A DNA stretch of 30,495 bases from an uncultured Eubacteriales bacterium (GCA_948823415.1 CAQKRU010000009.1:1-30495), one strand, 5' to 3'. Positions 16,319 through 25,548 are shown, counted from the stretch's first letter. Translations and numbers: made by a program. The notes: generated by a model not told the origin, from the sequence alone.

Positions 16319-19067
16319 TTATGATATACTCTTTTTCTTTGCGTTCTCTTTGTCAAGAGCCTCTTTATAGAGCTTCATCAAGGTTGCTACTATTTCTTCT
16401 TCCGTCTCAAAGCCTTTATTACCGTATGCCGCTTTAACGACATTATCAAGCTTTTCATGGGCCTTAACCAATTCTGGAGGCATTGTATTTGGGTCGTATA
16501 AATCGGCTAGCGTGCTATCCGGGTACAACTTGCGCGCATCCAGCACGCCCTGCGCGGCTTTTTCTATGGCTTCTTTTTGGCTCTTTGTAGGGTTTGGCCA
16601 AACAAAGTTGTTGTAAACGATACTACTGGAATATATGTAATCACTTTTTAATCTGCCACAAACCGCTCTCATCCAAGCCATGTGTATACTAGAGGTTAAA
16701 ATTCCAAAGTGGTATAAAGTTGCGTTTGGTATTATCTGATTGGTATCGCCTACAATGACATGTTTATTTATGAAATCCATAGGGATATATTTTCTATTTT
16801 CAGAGGTAGTCCTGGGTATTACGAGGTAACTAGAAGAAGGTTGTCTAATTTCTGCAAATAAGCTAGGGATAATTGCTGATTTTTGTGTTTCTATTCTTTT
16901 ACTATTAAATCGAAACTGTTTTACATTTTTTATTCGTTTCATCACTGATTTACATTTTCTTAACTCATTTGGACTTGCGTCAACTAACCATAAACACCAC
17001 TTTTTCCTTCCATTCAGAAACTCTTTTGAACCAAGAAATGGGCGTATCCATTTTTCTGCAATTTTATTTTCTCTTATTATCTGATTCCTTTCATCTTCGC
17101 TTAGTAATAAATTACCTCCATCCGTCGGTTGGACTGCCCTTATTCATCTCCAAAACGTCGCAAATGGGATGGCCCCTTGCCGTAATTATGATATCCTGCG
17201 CATCAGTTAAGTACGGACTTATGTAGTCAATTTTTTTAGGTTTATTTGAGTCAAAAATTTTCTTTTCTCTATTATTTTTATAATCACTAAACCCAATAAT
17301 CACGCAATGCACCTGAGCTTTTTTGCCTTTGGCCTCATTGCCCCACTTGAACGTCCGATGCGCAAAATTGATCGTAGCATTGTTTTTCTTGATAAGCGGC
17401 GTCCATAAAATGGCCGGCTGCTGCCCCTGAGAAATCTAATTTGTAGAAACAAATGCCGCTTCGATTTTGCTTTTCTTCATGTAATCGCTGGCCTTTTTGT
17501 ACCACGCGGCCACGTAATCCAGTACTCCATGCTTTTTAAAATTATCTCCAAAAACCAAGTCCATATCTTCTTTCTGGCCCTGGTTCCGCAGATGATACCC
17601 CACAAATGGCGGGTTGCCCATTATATAATTTAGCTTGTCCTTTGGGATAACCTCGTTCCAGTCGATTCTCAAAGCATTTGCATGGATAATCGTTGCAGAA
17701 GCTTTAAGCGGTAATCGTGCGTAGTTCAGGCCAAAGTGCTCGGCTACCCGATTATTCATTTGATGGTCGGTCAGCCACATGCTCACCTGCGCGATTTGGC
17801 ACGGGAAATCCTCGATCTCAATGCCATAAAATTGGTTCACATTCACGCGGCAATATGTATTTATCGCGTCCAGTGAAATTTGATCGCCGTCGTCAATTAG
17901 CATCTTCAGAATATCAAGCTCCAAAAGCCGTAATTCTCGGTATGTGACAATCAAAAAATTCCCACAACCGCAGGCAGGATCGAGGAATTGCAATTTTGCT
18001 AATTTATCGTGAAAATCTGACAGCTTCTTTTTATCGTGCTTTATCAGCTCAAATTCTTCCCTTAAATCGTCCAAAAACAGCGGTTTTATCACCTTCAAGA
18101 TGTTTTCTTCGCTGGTATAATGCGCGCCAAGTTCTCGGCGCTTCTTTTGGTCAGTAACCTCCTGAAACATCGCGCCAAATATGGCAGGCGAAATCTTCGA
18201 CCAGTCCATTTCGCAGCACTCTATAATCAAATTTCGCATCGCACCGTCAAAATACGCAAATGGCAAGGGTTCTGCGAATAATTTGCCGTTTATGTAGGGA
18301 AAATCCGATTTCATTTTTTCTGGCAAAAGCCTGTTCTTTAGCCGTTTTTCATCGTTCATGTCCAAAACTTCAAATAGCTCCGCGAGCCGCCGGGACAAGT
18401 CCGAGCCATCTTCTTTTGAAGTTTTTATGTATTGATAAAATGCGCCGCGCTCAAAGATGTTCGAATCGTCCGCGAACATACAGTACAACAGCCGAATCAA
18501 ATAGACCTCAAGGGCATGTCCATCATACCCGCTTTCCTTCAGCGCATCATGAAGTTTGGCCATCTTTTGAACAGCCTTCTCGTTAACCTCAATTTCGGGC
18601 TGATACGTCTCCCTCAAAGATTTATAGCCAGCCAGCAGCGCAAATTTCTTTACGTGATTTTTAAGATTCGAAACCTTAAATGTCCAAACTTGCTCGGTCG
18701 TAAGCCGGTACAACCTGATGTTTTCAAAGTCACAGACCATTATGTATTCGGGAAGCTCGGCGTCGGACAAGTTAAATGCATAGTCTTTTGCCTGCTCGTA
18801 AGCTCTTTTTAAGCTCTTCCCGAGCGACTTCATCTCAACTAAAATAACACCATCCCAAAGGCAATCTATGTATCCATCGCGGTTTTGCCCCATCGGGACT
18901 TTCTTCTCAAACAAAGCCACTCTTTTTAAATCTACCCCAAAAACATGAAAAAATTCGTTTAAAAATAGCTGTGCCTGCGATTTTTCGCCACGTGCGTCAG
19001 CCCAGTCCCTAGAAAATTTAATAGCTCTATTCGTAATTTCATTCCAGCTTAATTTCAAATTCACCAC
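16319..19067 (-). pseudogene. MmeI-like type IIL restriction-modification enzyme, broken by an amber codon and a frameshift
   Basis: One long gene read from ATG 19067 to 16319. Part 1 (543 residues) has a nuclease motif D68-x9-E78-x-K80 (DCLWDGVILVEMK), as in MmeI; methyltransferase motif I LDPACGCGNFL (D363) and motif IV GNPPF (485-488). It stops at a TAG (17438-17436) after AAFVSTN. The same frame goes on directly with ISQGQQPAILWTPL and HFAHRTFKW-like sequence, exactly as the family expects, so TAG most likely replaced TCG (Ser). A second lesion, a one-base gain near 17120, breaks SPTDGG-NLLLSEDE. From there a single frame runs to the end with FAEIRQP, YLVIPRTTSENRKYIPM, AVCGRLKSDYIYSSSIVYNN and TLADLYDPNTMPPEL, the target-recognition and C-terminal parts. 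Such enzymes cut and methylate DNA alone. Both lesions precede the recognition domain, so function should be lost. Confidence 0.88.
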
Positions 19068-19300
19068 CCGCCAACTTTATTTTTAGCATATTGTAACATA
19101 AATATATTTTAAAATCAACTAATTTTGTTAAAATATTGCAACAGGTCTTATTTTTCTAAAAAAGCATTATGATTTTTTCTGGGATATTGTCCATCGCACT
19201 CACCAATGGTGTAAGTTATATTTTGCCAGTTCAATTTTTAGTTTTGCGTGTTGTAAAAATTAATGCTTATTGCCGTTTGTAGAATTTTAAGTTTAAAATG
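19068..19300. other. Intergenic region between divergent units
   Basis: AT-rich; upstream of the restriction gene (minus) and of the small secreted protein (plus). No gene or RNA was recognised. Confidence 0.4.
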
Positions 19301-19329
19301 TTGCTTTTTAAATAAATATATGTTACAAT
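19301..19329 (+). promoter_or_regulatory. Sigma-A-type promoter
   Basis: TTGCTT (19301-19306), 17-base spacer, TACAAT (19324-19329), about 80 bases before the ATG at 19411. Confidence 0.65.
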
Positions 19330-19410
19330 TCATAATAGTTTTGGCAAAAATAGCATATAACAATAAGATTATTGAAAAAACAAAAATTTTATTCGTTGGG
19401 AGTTAATGTT

Positions 19411-19863
19411 ATGAAAAAATTAATGTCAAAATCTGTTTTGCTGGGCTTTGTGGTTTTGTTAGCTACATTTTTCAATGCAACCCTTTATGCCAAAACGGCA
19501 AATGCTACGTTAAGTAAAGACGAAGAGCTGGCCTTATGGAGTTCAGCATTAAACGAAGCTAACGGCAATCAAGAATATGCCAAGGAACTTTTTGAGTTAA
19601 AAAAAGGGACTATTGAGGATCTTAAAGATTCAAATCCTTCATATAGTGCGGAAGAAAGCAAAAATATAGAAGATGTTCTTAACGCTACCCTCGAAAAACA
19701 TAAAAAAGAAAATGGTGGTCAGGGGCGTACCCCCGAGCAAAATGCTGAATTGATAGAAATTATTGAGAAATTTTATGGTAGTGAAAAGCACGATAAAGCA
19801 ATGGGAAATTATTGTGAAAAATCTCAAGAATTAAAAGACAAATATTCACAAAGTCCTCAGTAA
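19411..19863 (+). CDS. Small secreted helical protein, unknown function
   Basis: 150 residues. ATG 19411 is chosen because GGGAG lies about eight bases before it and MKKLMSKSVLLGFVVLLATF starts a normal signal peptide; an in-frame TTG at 19372 has no such site. Cleavage probably falls after YAKTANA near 30. The mature part is hydrophilic and helical, rich in E, K and N (DEELALWSSALNEANG; NAELIEIIEKFYGS), with one Cys. There are no membrane anchors. Its own promoter and a perfect terminator make it a single-gene unit. Not recognised; style resembles the other orphan exported proteins of the window. Confidence 0.75.
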   Translation: MKKLMSKSVLLGFVVLLATFFNATLYAKTANATLSKDEELALWSSALNEANGNQEYAKELFELKKGTIEDLKDSNPSYSAEESKNIEDVLNATLEKHKKENGGQGRTPEQNAELIEIIEKFYGSEKHDKAMGNYCEKSQELKDKYSQSPQ

Positions 19864-19938
19864 CACATCAAAAACTCTTTTTAAGATGTAAAATCTTTTA
19901 TTACCTATTCGCCATTTTATTAAAATTTTCTCCTTTAT

Positions 19939-19970
19939 GCGAAGTAGCTTCGTACTACTTCGCTTTTCTT
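19939..19970 (+). terminator. Rho-independent terminator
   Basis: Perfect 9-base arms (19939-19947 GCGAAGTAG and 19955-19963 CTACTTCGC) with a 7-base loop, then TTTTCTTTT. Confidence 0.92.
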
Positions 19971-20142
19971 TTGTTGAAAAGAAAAATCTGTTATTGGCCG
20001 AAATTTTAACAAACAAAATTTTAAAAATGTCTTTGAGATTGTTTTTTAGCCTAAAACATTGAAATTTTAGAAAGAGCAATGTTAAAATTTTGGATTACTT
20101 CACAGCCTCAATAAACAGATTATTCGCTTTAAATTGCAAGTA

Positions 20143-20171
20143 TAGACAAAAAAGTTGGCGTGGGGTAAAAT
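20143..20171 (+). promoter_or_regulatory. Promoter of the folate operon
   Basis: TAGACA (20143-20148), 17-base spacer, TAAAAT (20166-20171); each hexamer differs from consensus at one base. It is 42 bases upstream of folE. Confidence 0.6.
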
Positions 20172-20212
20172 ATAACTTAGCTTGAGTTTTTTGGGAGTGA
20201 ATTTTTAACATT

Positions 20213-20770
20213 ATGGACATGCAGAGGGCAGAGAGAGCCGTTTTTGACTTGCTGAGTGCGCTGGGCGAAGACGTTGACCGGGAAGGCTTGCAAGAGACGC
20301 CTCGGCGAGTTGCAAAGATGTATGCTGAAGTTTTGTCTGGGATGAAAGCCAACCCTTGCGAGCTTTTGAAATTTTTTGATGAAGAAAATTGCGATTCAGA
20401 AATAGTCACAATAACGGATATTCCTGTGCAGTCTATATGCGAGCACCATATGCTGCCGTTTGTCGGAGTTGCTAACATTGCTTACATGCCTCAAAAAGGC
20501 CGAATAATTGGGCTCTCTAAAGTCGCAAGGATCGTGGACTGCTTTGCCAAGCGGCTTCAGGTGCAAGAACGGCTAACGGACCAGGTTGCAAGGTTTATTT
20601 ACGAAAACGCAAACGTGGACGGCGTCATCGTGACTATAGAGGCGGAGCACCTGTGCATGACAATGCGCGGCATCAAGGCGATGGGCTCCAAAACTAAGAC
20701 CGCTGCTTTTTACGGGGCGCTAAAGGACGACTTTCAAAAAAGAAACGAAGCTTTAAATCTACTAAAATGA
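20213..20770 (+). CDS. folE: GTP cyclohydrolase I
   Basis: 185 residues. Converts GTP to 7,8-dihydroneopterin triphosphate, the first step of folate synthesis, as a cytoplasmic decamer with Zn2+. Visible: GLQETPRRVAKMY (25-37), SICEHHMLPF with the zinc ligands C76 and H79, GRIIGLSKVARIVD, LTDQVA, and EAEHLCMTMRG with the third ligand C148; the spacing fits the family. Length equals that of other compact bacterial FolE proteins. The start codon ATG 20213 has a GGGAG about 13 bases upstream, a little far; another ATG two codons later is possible. It is the first gene of a four-gene operon. Confidence 0.95.
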   Translation: MDMQRAERAVFDLLSALGEDVDREGLQETPRRVAKMYAEVLSGMKANPCELLKFFDEENCDSEIVTITDIPVQSICEHHMLPFVGVANIAYMPQKGRIIGLSKVARIVDCFAKRLQVQERLTDQVARFIYENANVDGVIVTIEAEHLCMTMRGIKAMGSKTKTAAFYGALKDDFQKRNEALNLLK

Positions 20771-20785
20771 AGATGATATCGGCAA

Positions 20786-21595
20786 ATGAGGACATTTAAC
20801 GCGGGCAAATTTGTTTTGGATTTGGACAAAAAGACCTATGTCATGGGGATTTTAAACGTTACGCCAGATTCCTTTTCTGACGGCGGCAAGTGGAATACTG
20901 TGGAGACTGCGGTGGCGCACGCTTTGCAGATGCAAGGCGACGGTGCGGACATCATTGACGTGGGGGCGCAGTCCACACGGCCGGGGTGCGTTAGAATATC
21001 TCCAGAGGAAGAGCTGGCGCGCCTAATGCCGGTTTTGCAGGACTTGAGGCCGCAAATTCGAGTCCCGATTTCTGTGGACACTTTTTATCCGGCTGTGGCC
21101 AAAGAGGCGCTGGCGGCCGGCGCAGACATAATAAACGACGTTACCGGCTTTAAGGATGCTGAGATGATTGATGTTGCGAGCGGCAGCGACTGTGGTTGCA
21201 TGATTATGCACGATGGGCCGCTGAATCAGATGAAAGCATTTTTTGAGGAGCAGATTGCTAAGCTCTCGAAAAGAGGCGTGCAAGAGTGCAGAATTTGCGT
21301 GGATCCGGGTATCGGCTTTGGCAAGAGCTATGAGGAAAATCTTTGTGCCATTAAAAATTTCAAAAATTATGTTGCGGATGGCGTTGCGGTGCTGGTTGGA
21401 GCTTCTCGAAAAAGAGTTATCGGCACGCCATGTGGGGACCCTCCGTTTGAAGAGAGGATGCCAGGGACTATTGCCGCGCACACGATCGCCATTTTGAACG
21501 GCGCGAATATCATAAGGGTTCACGACGTTAAAGAGGCTGTTCAGGCGTCAAAAGTGGCAGACGCGATCTTGAGGGCCGAAATTGCCGATGAATAG
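20786..21595 (+). CDS. folP: Dihydropteroate synthase
   Basis: 269 residues. Condenses dihydropterin pyrophosphate with p-aminobenzoate to dihydropteroate; the sulfonamide target. The TIM-barrel signatures are all there: GILNVTPDSFSDGG (21-34), DVGAQSTRPG, ISVDTF, DVTGF, MIMH, VDPGIGFGK, VGASRKRVIG and the final RVHDV. The sulfa-loop STRPG has the usual sequence. Starts 15 bases after folE ends; the ribosome binding site is weak (AAGATGAT). The stop is TAG. Confidence 0.95.
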   Translation: MRTFNAGKFVLDLDKKTYVMGILNVTPDSFSDGGKWNTVETAVAHALQMQGDGADIIDVGAQSTRPGCVRISPEEELARLMPVLQDLRPQIRVPISVDTFYPAVAKEALAAGADIINDVTGFKDAEMIDVASGSDCGCMIMHDGPLNQMKAFFEEQIAKLSKRGVQECRICVDPGIGFGKSYEENLCAIKNFKNYVADGVAVLVGASRKRVIGTPCGDPPFEERMPGTIAAHTIAILNGANIIRVHDVKEAVQASKVADAILRAEIADE

Positions 21596-21610
21596 TGTGG
21601 AGGGATGACT

Positions 21611-21985
21611 TTGGATAAGATTATTGTTAAGGGGATTAAGGTTTTTGCGTATCATGGCGTGAACCCCGAAGAGAAGGTGGACGGCCAGAATTTTATTTTG
21701 GATATTGTAGCATACATGCCGTTGGACAAGGCTGCTGCGACTGATAACCTCGATGATACGGTGAGTTGCGCTAAAATTTTTAAAATGGCTGTTAAGGTTG
21801 CCACAGAAAACAGGTACGATTTGATAGAAACCCTTGCAGAAAGCGTTGCGCAGAGCATATTGCGAGCGTTTGAGCCGATTAGCGCTGTAAACGTGTGTGC
21901 AAAAAAGCCCGAAGCTCCGATTACTGCTGCAGAGTTCGATTACGTTGCTGTTGAAATTTTTAGGACAAGAGAGGCACTCAATTAA
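21611..21985 (+). CDS. folB: Dihydroneopterin aldolase
   Basis: 124 residues. Splits dihydroneopterin to hydroxymethyl-dihydropterin and glycolaldehyde. Visible: DKIIVKGIKVFAYHGVNPEE with the family's conserved Y-H-G-x-x-x-x-E, the LDDTVSCAKIFKM region, YDLIETLAE (active-site E), and a C-terminal VCAKKPEAPI containing the conserved lysine. The start chosen is TTG 21611: GGAGG at 21599-21603 is seven bases before it, but only one base before the ATG at 21605, and the family normally begins M-D-x-I. The ATG would add two residues. It begins 15 bases after folP ends. Confidence 0.93.
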   Translation: MDKIIVKGIKVFAYHGVNPEEKVDGQNFILDIVAYMPLDKAAATDNLDDTVSCAKIFKMAVKVATENRYDLIETLAESVAQSILRAFEPISAVNVCAKKPEAPITAAEFDYVAVEIFRTREALN

Positions 21986-22474
21986 ATGAAAGAAGCCGTC
22001 ATTGCGCTCGGGAGCAACCTTTTGGACAGAGAAGAAAACCTAAAAACGGCAATCGAATCTTTGAAAAGGCTGCCTGGGACCACAGTTGAAGCAATTTCTT
22101 CAATTTACGTTACAGAGCCTTTTTTGGCACCAGACAAGCAGGATGACCATCTTAATTGCTGCGCAAAAATAAAAACGGAGCTTACTCCAGAGGCCTTGTT
22201 GGGGTGCTGCCTAGGGATAGAAGCTGCGATGGGAAAAGTGCGAACTTATAAAAACGCCGCCCGGATAATTGACATCGATTTGCTATTATACGAAGGAGTA
22301 ACGCTTAACACGAAGTATCTGGCCCTGCCTCACCCCGGAATAAAAGAGCGCGCTTTTGTGATGGTCCCTTTAAGCGACTTATATCCCGAAAAAGTAGCTC
22401 TTGGGCTCAATTTTGGCGCCGCATTAGAAAAAGTCGAAGCAAATGGGGTTTTGTTTTATAAAAAGGAGCTTTAA
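21986..22474 (+). CDS. folK: 2-amino-4-hydroxy-6-hydroxymethyldihydropteridine pyrophosphokinase
   Basis: 162 residues. Transfers pyrophosphate from ATP to hydroxymethyl-dihydropterin, giving the FolP substrate. Motifs: VIALGSNLLDREENL (substrate loop), YVTEPF, IEAAMGKVR, RIIDIDLLLYEG (the two Asp bind Mg2+) and LPHPGIKERAFVMVPLSDL. The ATG follows the folB TAA directly, so translation is coupled. Length is standard. No terminator is evident before the next promoter, which starts six bases after the stop. Confidence 0.95.
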   Translation: MKEAVIALGSNLLDREENLKTAIESLKRLPGTTVEAISSIYVTEPFLAPDKQDDHLNCCAKIKTELTPEALLGCCLGIEAAMGKVRTYKNAARIIDIDLLLYEGVTLNTKYLALPHPGIKERAFVMVPLSDLYPEKVALGLNFGAALEKVEANGVLFYKKEL

Positions 22475-22479
22475 ATGAT

Positions 22480-22508
22480 TTGCATTTTATAAAATTTTAT
22501 ATTATAAT
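22480..22508 (+). promoter_or_regulatory. Sigma-A-type promoter
   Basis: TTGCAT (22480-22485), 17-base spacer, TATAAT (22503-22508). It would drive the exported protein gene with a 5' leader of about 110 bases. Confidence 0.7.
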
Positions 22509-22625
22509 GCATAAAAGCACAAATGGATTTTAGTGTTATATTCACAATCGGTTGTGGCGTATTGTATGATTTGGAGTGCTAATTTTTCTGTGTTTTTGAC
22601 AAAATTATTATTAGGAGATGGTTTT

Positions 22626-23300
22626 ATGAAGAAAGGTGTATTGAAGGGCAAGTTGGGAAATTCGATTAAGGTGACGTTGATGAGTGGGGCAGTTTTATTC
22701 ACAACCTTATTTGGTGTAGCAGCAATAACAGCTGCAAAGTCAAGTGCATTTGATGTCGAAAAATTTTTGAAACAGCAAGATGAATATTTGGCACAGTCTA
22801 ATAAATTAAATGATGAACATAATAAGATGTACGGTTTAACTTATGACTGGCGCGACAAAGCGCTTGAAGGAATAGATAATGAGTATTGGAAAAATATGGA
22901 GATAAGCAAGGAAGACCACGAAATATCAAGCTATGAGCGAAAGAGGAAAAATATTATAATAAACTATTTAAAAAGTGCTGGGGGAGAGAAAATAGACGCG
23001 ATTTATAAAAAAGCAGACAAGGCAATGCATACGTGTTTTTACGGAGAAGTTAATGATAAAAGTAAGTGCTATGAAGATGTTTTTAACAATGCAAAAAATG
23101 GTTTTAGTAGAGTATTGAAAAAAACAGCAAGAAAAATGTTTGACCTTATTGATGATAAATTTGTTAACAAGGGGCTTCTTGAGGAACGCGTTGCAAATTA
23201 CCCCCTTCCAGGTGTGGACAGTAACGGTAATTTCGTAACACATTTAGAAACACCTGTACATAGCGGCAAAGAGTTAGCTGAGTATCCTCTCGTAAGATAA
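22626..23300 (+). CDS. Secreted protein, unknown function
   Basis: 224 residues. ATG 22626 is preceded by TTAGGAGATG; the upstream in-frame codons lack this. A long N-terminal region with a hydrophobic helix (TLMSGAVLFTTLFGVAAITA) acts as signal peptide, cleavage near AAKSSAF. The mature part is polar, lysine-rich and mainly helical, with two Cys close together (HTCFYGEVNDKSKC), which may form a disulfide outside the cell. No family was recognised. It has its own promoter. A multi-hairpin dispersed repeat starts 22 bases after the stop and may serve as its 3' end. Confidence 0.75.
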   Translation: MKKGVLKGKLGNSIKVTLMSGAVLFTTLFGVAAITAAKSSAFDVEKFLKQQDEYLAQSNKLNDEHNKMYGLTYDWRDKALEGIDNEYWKNMEISKEDHEISSYERKRKNIIINYLKSAGGEKIDAIYKKADKAMHTCFYGEVNDKSKCYEDVFNNAKNGFSRVLKKTARKMFDLIDDKFVNKGLLEERVANYPLPGVDSNGNFVTHLETPVHSGKELAEYPLVR

Positions 23301-23321
23301 TAAAAATAAACTTAGGTCCAA

Positions 23322-23420
23322 GTCCAGCGAGGCGCTGGTCGGCTAGGGGTTTCAAAAGGGGAATCGAAATCTTCTTTGGAACGCTTTTTGGTTCGGTTTT
23401 GTCGTTGCACAAAAATGAAC
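23322..23420 (+). repeat. Dispersed multi-hairpin repeat, degraded copy A
   Basis: About 99 bases, alignable end to end with 27144-27237 in the same orientation. Shared landmarks are CCAGCG-CGCTGG (first hairpin), TAGGGGTTTCAAA, GGGGAATCGAAATC and TTTTTGGTT. In this copy the second and third hairpins have lost several pairs (CTTCTTTGG in place of CCCCTTTG; the third arm is changed). Confidence 0.85.
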
Positions 23421-23435
23421 GATAATTTATACTTT

Positions 23436-23613
23436 GTGAGGACTAAATTGCTTGCTTTTACAGAGCGAGAAGTTGGTTATATGATGCTAAAAAAGTGGAG
23501 CCTTTTGTACAAGCGTTTTTAGGACATACCACAATTTTTGCACTAAACAACCGTTGTTTAAAGAGGAGCCTACGGCTGACACTTCAATCAGCGATGAGTG
23601 GTTGCCGGATTAA
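23436..23613 (+). pseudogene. Phage tail assembly chaperone-like remnant
   Basis: Frame 1 reads LLAFTEREVGYMMLKKW from 23448 and hits TAG at 23520. Frame 2 takes over as FRTYHNFCTKQPLFKEEP and ends SISDEWLPD with TAA at 23611-23613. The join lies in a run of five T (23516-23520), so one T was gained. The E-x-E-V-G-Y-M segment and the acidic D-E-W end are typical of the small gene directly before the tape measure in clostridial siphophages, which fits its place here. Confidence 0.55.
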
Positions 23614-23639
23614 TATTTAGACTGAAGAGGTAAGGATTT

Positions 23640-24443
23640 ATGTCAGGATCAAATACGTTAGGCGCAACAATCAGACTTGAGGGCGAAAAGGAGTACCGCG
23701 AATCGATAACTAAGATAAATTCGAGCCTTAAAGTTATGACCTCCGAAATGAATAAAGTAACGGCCGAATTTTCTAAAAACGATAAATCAACTGCGGCATT
23801 GACGGCACAGAGCGAAATCTTAAGTGATCAAATAGAACTGCAAAAAGGGAAAGTCGCAACGCTACGGGGTGCCTTAGAGGAATCAAGCCAAAAGTACGGC
23901 GAAAATGGCTCGCAGTGCGCCGCGCCAGTGGGCGAAGCAGGCGTGCTGACGAGCAGGAAAAAACACAGAGAATTGCAAGTGGCAGCGGGCAAGGCGACAA
24001 TGTTTTTGACCGGAGACGAACACCTGGAGAACGTCGCTAAACCGCGCTGAAGTTGAGCTTGCAAAAACGGAGAATAGCCTCAAAGATGTAAATTCTCAAA
24101 TGGAAAATCCAAAACGCCGCTTGACAAGCTAAACACTGAGCTTTCAGAGCAGGGTGAGAAATTAAAATTGCTGCAAACTCAATACAAAAACGTTGTGCTT
24201 GAACAGGCCAAAAACAGCACCGAAGCTAAGAGCTTAGTAAACCAGATAAAGCCCTTAAACAGCGATATCAAAGACAACAAAGATAAGCTAAACGCTGCGG
24301 GAAAGACAACGGCGCGGCTTGGCGATGAAATGGATTCTACAAAGGTCTCCACTTACGAGCTGAGCTAAGGCTTCACTGTCATGAAGGGCGTCATCACCGC
24401 CGCACAATACAAGGAAATCACAGGCGAAGACTTAAGCAATTAA
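23640..24443 (+). pseudogene. Tape-measure protein remnant joined to an XkdX-like C-terminus
   Basis: ATG 23640 starts LGATIRLEGEKEYRESITKI and NSSLKVMTSEMNKVTAEF, the typical opening of clostridial phage tail tape-measure proteins. The frame breaks around 23910-24050 (stop TGA 24048) and coiled-coil sequence continues in another frame: LNRAEVELAKTENSL and later LGDEMDSTKVSTYELS, followed by TAA (24366-24368) and GFTVMKG. From about 24388 the same frame turns into VITAAQYKEITGEDLSN and stops at 24443. That last part is the C-terminus of an XkdX-family protein, normally several genes downstream. So most of the tail module has been deleted and the two ends fused. Tape measures are usually over 600 residues. 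Confidence 0.7.
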
Positions 24444-24459
24444 CCGGGTTATCGGTAAG

Positions 24460-24507
24460 AATATAGATTTGCTGCCTTAAAAAGGGCAACAAGTCTATAT
24501 TTTTTTG
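24460..24507 (+). terminator. Rho-independent terminator inside the phage remnant
   Basis: Arms 24460-24476 and 24484-24500 (AATATAGA at the base) with a few mismatches, followed by seven T. Confidence 0.8.
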
Positions 24508-24540
24508 CCTTTGTTTAAGGACTTTCTAGGAGGTATTTTT

Positions 24541-25234
24541 ATGGCAAAAGTATTTGTCGGAGTGGGTCATGGTGGCGCTGATCCGGGCGCTGTGGGCTTT
24601 TTAGTAGAGGCAGATGTCAACCTTGCCGAGGCGCTTGCTTGTGGGGACTTTTTGCGTTCACACGGCGTGGAGGTTATGCTGTAGCGGACAGTTGACGAAG
24701 ACGACCCTCTGACTGAAGAAATCAAGAAGTGCAATGCCTTTGGGCCGGACTTAGCTGTGGATATCCATAACAATGCAGGCGGCGGCAAGGGGTTTGAGGC
24801 GTATTTTCATTATCTGGGCGGAGTTAGCCAAACTTTGGCAAATAATATAGAAGGAAGCAGAGGTTAAAGCCATCGGTCAAAACTCAAGGGGCTGCAAAAC
24901 CAGAACCAACGCTGATGGACGCGATTATTACGGTTTTATCCGGCAGACCAAGTGCCCTGCGGTGATTTGCGAAGGCTGTTTTGTGGACAATGCAGAAGAT
25001 GCGCAGATGGCAAATACGGCGGAAAAACAGCAATCTTTTGGGATCGCATATGCTAAAGGCATCTTAAAAACGCTTGGGATCGCGGTAAATGAGCCTTCAA
25101 ATTCACCTGGAGACGGTTCTAATGCAAAGTACTACGTGCAAGTGGGGGCCTATTTGCAAAAAGAGAATGCCGAAATACAACTGCAAAAGGCGAGAGACGC
25201 CGGGTTTGCCGACGCCTTTATAAAGCAATTCTAG
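24541..25234 (+). pseudogene. Phage N-acetylmuramoyl-L-alanine amidase with SPOR domain, inactivated
   Basis: ATG 24541 with CTAGGAGG before it. It begins KVFVGVGHGGADPGAVG, the Amidase_3 opening with the Zn-binding His. TAG at 24682-24684 falls where R-T-V-D-E-D-D-P is preceded by a Ser or Thr in relatives. The frame continues with DLAVDIHNNAGGGKGFEAYF (second Zn His). Near 24853-24860 a direct 4-base repeat (GAAGGAAG) shifts the frame; after it EVKAIGQNSRGCKTR, then CPAVICEGCFVDNAEDA with the catalytic Glu follow. A C-terminal SPOR-like peptidoglycan-binding part (YYVQVGAYLQKENAEIQLQK) ends at TAG 25234. With one stop and one frameshift the endolysin cannot be made whole. Confidence 0.82.
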
Positions 25235-25261
25235 ATTTGACGCACAAAAGGAGCATAAAAT

Positions 25262-25507
25262 ATGGAGAATAAAACTTTCGGAATCGCGGCTTTTGCGATT
25301 CTAATCGAAGGCATCATCACTTACACGAACCAATTTTTAATTCAAGAAAATTTCTGTTGGCAGATGGCTTTAAGCCTGGCTTTAGGAATCATCGTAGCGG
25401 TTGCATACAAGCTGGACTTGCCATCGTACTTTAATTTAGAGTCTGATATCCTCTACGTTGGCTGCATCCTGACCGGCATTTCAGCAACTACCTTTTCGAT
25501 CTTCTAG
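25262..25507 (+). CDS. Phage holin-like protein
   Basis: 81 residues with AAAGGAGCATAAAAT directly before ATG 25262. Three hydrophobic segments (5-25, 33-50 and 63-80) with LDLPSYFNLESDILYVGCIL, close to small holin-like proteins that follow the amidase gene in clostridial phages. Holins make membrane holes that release endolysin. Unlike its phage neighbours it has no stop or frameshift. The order amidase-holin supports the call. With the endolysin broken its job is unclear. Confidence 0.7.
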   Translation: MENKTFGIAAFAILIEGIITYTNQFLIQENFCWQMALSLALGIIVAVAYKLDLPSYFNLESDILYVGCILTGISATTFSIF

Positions 25508-25548
25508 ACAAAATCTTGAAATTACAATAGAAAAACCGACAAAAAATT

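Noticed and set aside
17436..24684. Amber codons in place of Ser-like positions in both the restriction gene (17436) and the amidase gene (24682) suggested TAG recoding or suppression.
   Set aside because: folP and the holin gene end with TAG as a normal stop, and both genes also carry frameshifts, so ordinary decay explains it better.
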